From contig JAACEH010000062.1 of the NCBI GenBank assembly GCA_011682595.1, forward strand, positions 1 through 7,919: 7,919 nucleotides of DNA. The letters run 5' to 3'. The position numbers and the translations under genes were made by a program. This DNA comes from Anaerolineaceae bacterium (GTDB lineage: Bacteria > Planctomycetota > Phycisphaerae > FEN-1346 > JAACEH01). Within the stretch, counting starts at the first letter, position 1. Each line of letters begins with the position of its first letter. Positions 5,575-7,919 of the stretch are shown here, one piece after another. The notes under the pieces were generated by a model. That model was not told the DNA's origin and searched no databases. It was given only the letters and a program-made list of their open reading frames with translations.

Positions 5575-6480
5575 ATGCGAAAACCGTTCCGCAAATCGGT
5601 GGCGGCAATGACGTGCCTCCTCGCCCTGTCGTCAACGGCCCAGGCAATGATCGTCTGGCTGCCACTGGAAGACCGTGTGGCGGCGAGCGATCTGATTGTC
5701 GTCGGTCGCGTAATCAACCTGGGCGACCGTTTCGGTCTGGACGACCACCCGCAACTGGCTCGCGGCACGATTCTCGTTGACCGCGTGCTCAGGGGCGACC
5801 GGGCCTTGCGCAGCGTCGAGTTTCTGTACACGATGCCGCCGGGGAAGAATAAGCCGCGAGTGTCGGTCGGGCCCGTGCAGTACCGCGTCGGACAGGAACA
5901 GATCTGGATGCTCAAGCGACAGGCAACGGTTGGCGGGACGTACGCCGTGGTCTACCCGCACCAGAGGGAAACGGTCAGCCGGTCGAAGGTGGTCGCAAAA
6001 GTGATCGAGGCGTCCAAGAATCCCGCCAAGGCCCTGCGCGAAGCGGCCAAGGGCTCGCGCGTGAAACGGTCGGCGGCCTACCTGGTGCTGCGCGAGGCGG
6101 CGCCGGAGTCCGGGCTGCCGAGAAAGGCGGTTGACGACAATGGCCCCGAAGGCGGCGGCAAGAGGACCGTGCCCGACACAAGCGGCCACGAGGTGCTTGA
6201 TGCGGCCCTGGTGGATTTGGCTGTGACGACGGCTATCGAGGCCTTCCCGAGCATGGACCGTGAAGTCCACGAGTTGGCCCGGCGGACGTTGCAGCGGGTG
6301 GGTTGTCCGATCCGCGGGCTGGAGCCGCCGCTGCCCAAGATTCGGGCGACCACCGTCCAGCAGACCAGGCAGTTCCTGAAGTCACACCAGAAGGACTGGG
6401 CCCGAGCTATCCGCAAGTGGTGGATCAGCCATCGCAAGGCGCTGAAACTCTACGTGCCGAAGAAGTCCCCTCAGGACTGA
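5575..6480 (+). CDS. exported protein of unknown function
   Basis: I do not recognise a named family. The 301-aa product begins with a clear Sec signal peptide: RKPFRK, a hydrophobic core and a likely signal peptidase I site after AQA at residue 24. The mature N-terminal part (about 25-135) looks all-beta. AASDLIVVGRVINLGD (36-51), GTILVDRVLRGD (64-75), VEFLYTMPP and VGQEQIWMLKR (105-115) alternate hydrophobic strands in a way that recalls OB-like or netrin-like domains, but this is inference from pattern only. A Gly/Pro-rich linker (about 175-205) leads to a helical region (208-301) whose end, WARAIRKWWISHRKALK, resembles the last helix of HEAT-like repeats in planctomycete proteins. AAGGAG (5563-5568), six bases before the ATG, fixes the start. 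It is probably a single-gene transcript, between a promoter at 5519 and a candidate terminator at 6509. Confidence 0.8.
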   Translation: MRKPFRKSVAAMTCLLALSSTAQAMIVWLPLEDRVAASDLIVVGRVINLGDRFGLDDHPQLARGTILVDRVLRGDRALRSVEFLYTMPPGKNKPRVSVGPVQYRVGQEQIWMLKRQATVGGTYAVVYPHQRETVSRSKVVAKVIEASKNPAKALREAAKGSRVKRSAAYLVLREAAPESGLPRKAVDDNGPEGGGKRTVPDTSGHEVLDAALVDLAVTTAIEAFPSMDREVHELARRTLQRVGCPIRGLEPPLPKIRATTVQQTRQFLKSHQKDWARAIRKWWISHRKALKLYVPKKSPQD

Positions 6481-6508
6481 CCGCCCCCTGCCGCGCCAAT
6501 TCTCGCAG

Positions 6509-6538
6509 CGCGCGGCCTTGCCGCTGGCGGAGATTTTT
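6509..6538 (+). terminator. candidate rho-independent terminator after the exported protein gene
   Basis: CGCGCGGC (6509-6516) pairs with GCCGC (6520-6524) and, past a 2-base bulge, GCG (6527-6529), around the loop CTT. Five Ts follow at 6534-6538 after a 4-base gap. It begins 28 bases after the TGA at 6480. The gap and short T-run make it weaker than the one at 5467. The rest of the 172-bp gap (6481-6652) shows only a 5-bp inverted repeat (GCCCC/GGGGC near 6585-6602) and the ribosome binding site of the next gene. Confidence 0.4.
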
Positions 6539-6652
6539 GTTACAAACGCTATCCGCTCATCTTTTGCCGGGGCGGCACAGTCAAGCCCCATGCAATCGGG
6601 GCCAGCCGTCCTTAGAGAAGTGCTCAACATGCAGCAACAGGAGGCGCCTGCC

Positions 6653-7919
6653 ATGGCAACCTATCTGGCCTACGACCTGGGGGCCGAAAGCGGTCGCGGC
6701 GTCGCGGGGACCATGGCCGACGGCAAACTCGCGATCCGGGAGGTGCACCGCTTCTGGAACTCACCGGCGACGATTCAGGGCACCATGTACTGGGACGTCT
6801 ACGGGCTGTACCGGGAGCTGGTGACCGCGCTGGGCAAATTCAAGCAAACCCAGGGCGCAGCCCCGGCGGCCCTGGGCATCGACACCTGGGGCGTGGACTT
6901 CGGCCTGCTGGCCGGGGACGGGTCGCTCTTGGCCCCGCCGGTCTGCTATCGCGACCATCGCAACGACTCGACCATGAACGAGGTGCTCAGGGAAATCGCC
7001 GCCGAGAAAGTCTACCAGGCCACCGGCATCCAGTTCATGCAGTTCAACACCATCTTCCAACTGGCGGGCATTCGGCGGCGGACGCCCGAGGTGCTCGAGG
7101 CCGCCGACTCGCTCCTCTTTATGGGCGACCTGATGGCCTGGTTTTTCTGCGGCCGCAAGGCCAACGAGTACACGCTGGCCTCGACCAGCCAACTGATCGA
7201 CCCGCGGAGGCGGCAGTGGGCGGCGGCCCTGCTCGGCGAGCTGGGCATCCCGCCGGGCATCTTCCCCGAACTGGTCGAGCCGGGCACCGTGCTGGACAAC
7301 GTCTCGTCGGAGATTGCCGGTGGCGATCGTATTCCCCTGGTTGCCGTCGCTCACCACGATACCGGCTCGGCGGTGGCCGCCGTGCCTGCCGAGGGCGAGG
7401 ACTGGGCCTGCATCTCCTGCGGCACGTGGTCAATCATGGGCCTTGAACTTCCGGAACCGAAGATCAACGAAGCGACCCGGGCGGCCAACTTCACCAACGA
7501 GGGCGGGGTGGCCGGAACGACGCGGTTCATGAAAAACCTGGCCGGCCTGTGGCCGCTGCAACAGTGCCGCCGCAAGTGGATTCAGGGCGAGCCCGACCTG
7601 GACTACGCCGCCATTACGCAACGTGCCGCCAAGTCCAAACCGCTGCAAGCCATTCTTGACATCGACTATGAAGGCTTCATCAACCCGGCGGACATGCCGC
7701 TGGCCATCAGGGACTATTGCCTGCAGACCGGCCAGAAGCCGCCCGAAGACATCGGCTCGATGGCCCGGACGATCCTCGAAGGGCTGGCCCTGGGGTACGC
7801 GAAGGTGCTGGGCACACTGGAGGAGCTGACCGGCCGGAAGTTCGACAAGGTGCACATTGTCGGCGGCGGAACGCAGAACAAGCTCCTTATGCAGTTTGCC
7901 GCCAATGCCATGGCCCGGC
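6653..7919 (+). CDS. rhaB: rhamnulokinase, partial (C-terminus beyond window edge)
   Basis: The frame runs 422 codons from ATG 6653 to the window edge; the family is usually about 480-490 aa, so the end is missing. It is a FGGY-type sugar kinase that phosphorylates L-rhamnulose to L-rhamnulose 1-phosphate in the cytoplasm. Rhamnulokinase hallmarks occur in order: YDLGAESGR (7-15, phosphate loop), LGIDTWGVDFGLL (74-86), CYRDHRN (98-104), FNTIFQL (131-137), AHHDTGSAV (233-241, with D236 as the catalytic base), ISCGTWSIMG (254-263), TNEGG (281-285), KNLAGLWPLQQCRRKW (294-309) and HIVGGGTQN (401-409, adenine-binding). AGGAGG at 6639-6644, eight bases before the ATG, supports this start; an in-frame ATG at 6629 would add eight residues and lies before that site. 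No rhamnose isomerase or aldolase is in view, so the rest of the pathway would be further right or elsewhere. Confidence 0.93.
   Translation, partial: MATYLAYDLGAESGRGVAGTMADGKLAIREVHRFWNSPATIQGTMYWDVYGLYRELVTALGKFKQTQGAAPAALGIDTWGVDFGLLAGDGSLLAPPVCYRDHRNDSTMNEVLREIAAEKVYQATGIQFMQFNTIFQLAGIRRRTPEVLEAADSLLFMGDLMAWFFCGRKANEYTLASTSQLIDPRRRQWAAALLGELGIPPGIFPELVEPGTVLDNVSSEIAGGDRIPLVAVAHHDTGSAVAAVPAEGEDWACISCGTWSIMGLELPEPKINEATRAANFTNEGGVAGTTRFMKNLAGLWPLQQCRRKWIQGEPDLDYAAITQRAAKSKPLQAILDIDYEGFINPADMPLAIRDYCLQTGQKPPEDIGSMARTILEGLALGYAKVLGTLEELTGRKFDKVHIVGGGTQNKLLMQFAANAMAR

Noticed and set aside
5448..6270. Minus-strand open frames of 155 and 212 codons
   Set aside because: They overlap the exported protein gene, whose signal peptide, ribosome binding site and promoter favour the plus strand.
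6518..6546. Possible promoter for the rhamnulokinase gene, TTGCCG with TACAAA 17 bases on
   Set aside because: Each box has two mismatches and the -35 falls inside the candidate terminator stem, so support is too thin to list.
6761..7855. Minus-strand open frames of 198 and 141 codons
   Set aside because: They are antisense to the rhamnulokinase gene, which carries the full set of family motifs.

Overview
This is GC-rich bacterial DNA with eight protein genes: five complete and one partial by clear family, one complete but unrecognised, and one partial at the other edge. The mix (two Gfo/Idh/MocA oxidoreductases, a xylose-isomerase-like TIM-barrel protein, a pyrrolysine-free MttB-family protein, a rhamnulokinase and a secreted protein ending in a W-rich helical tail) suggests a heterotrophic planctomycete, perhaps Phycisphaerae-like. 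That placement is inference from gene content only; there is no rRNA or other marker here.

Left block, all on the minus strand (read right to left from 5040 to 1): a short Gfo/Idh/MocA oxidoreductase (4180-5040), an MttB-family methyltransferase (2531-3937), a second Gfo/Idh/MocA oxidoreductase (1265-2317), a sugar phosphate isomerase/epimerase (318-1208) and the N-terminal part of a GNAT acetyltransferase (1-278). The last three are closely spaced (56 and 39 bp gaps) behind a TTGACA-type promoter at 2417-2444 and look like one operon. The other two have their own leaders. Together they look like oxidation and isomerisation of a sugar, polyol or related compound, plus corrinoid-dependent removal of a methyl group; the substrate cannot be read from the sequence.

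Middle (5041-5574): a divergent 534-bp gap with no gene. Next to the minus-strand gene it holds a promoter whose -35 box lies in a perfect palindrome. It then holds a striking 253-bp element (5220-5472) bounded by 24-bp imperfect terminal inverted repeats and packed with nested hairpins, including an 18-bp stem. Its right end is shared with a rho-independent terminator (5467-5505). Just beyond is an extended -10 promoter for the next gene.

Right block, plus strand: an unrecognised exported protein of 301 aa (5575-6480), a likely terminator, and a rhamnulokinase (6653 to the window edge, 422 codons present), which phosphorylates L-rhamnulose in rhamnose breakdown.

The 5220-5472 element is the most unusual thing here. 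It is either a MITE-like repeat or a structured RNA with mutually exclusive folds. I see no CRISPR array, tRNA, rRNA or transposase.
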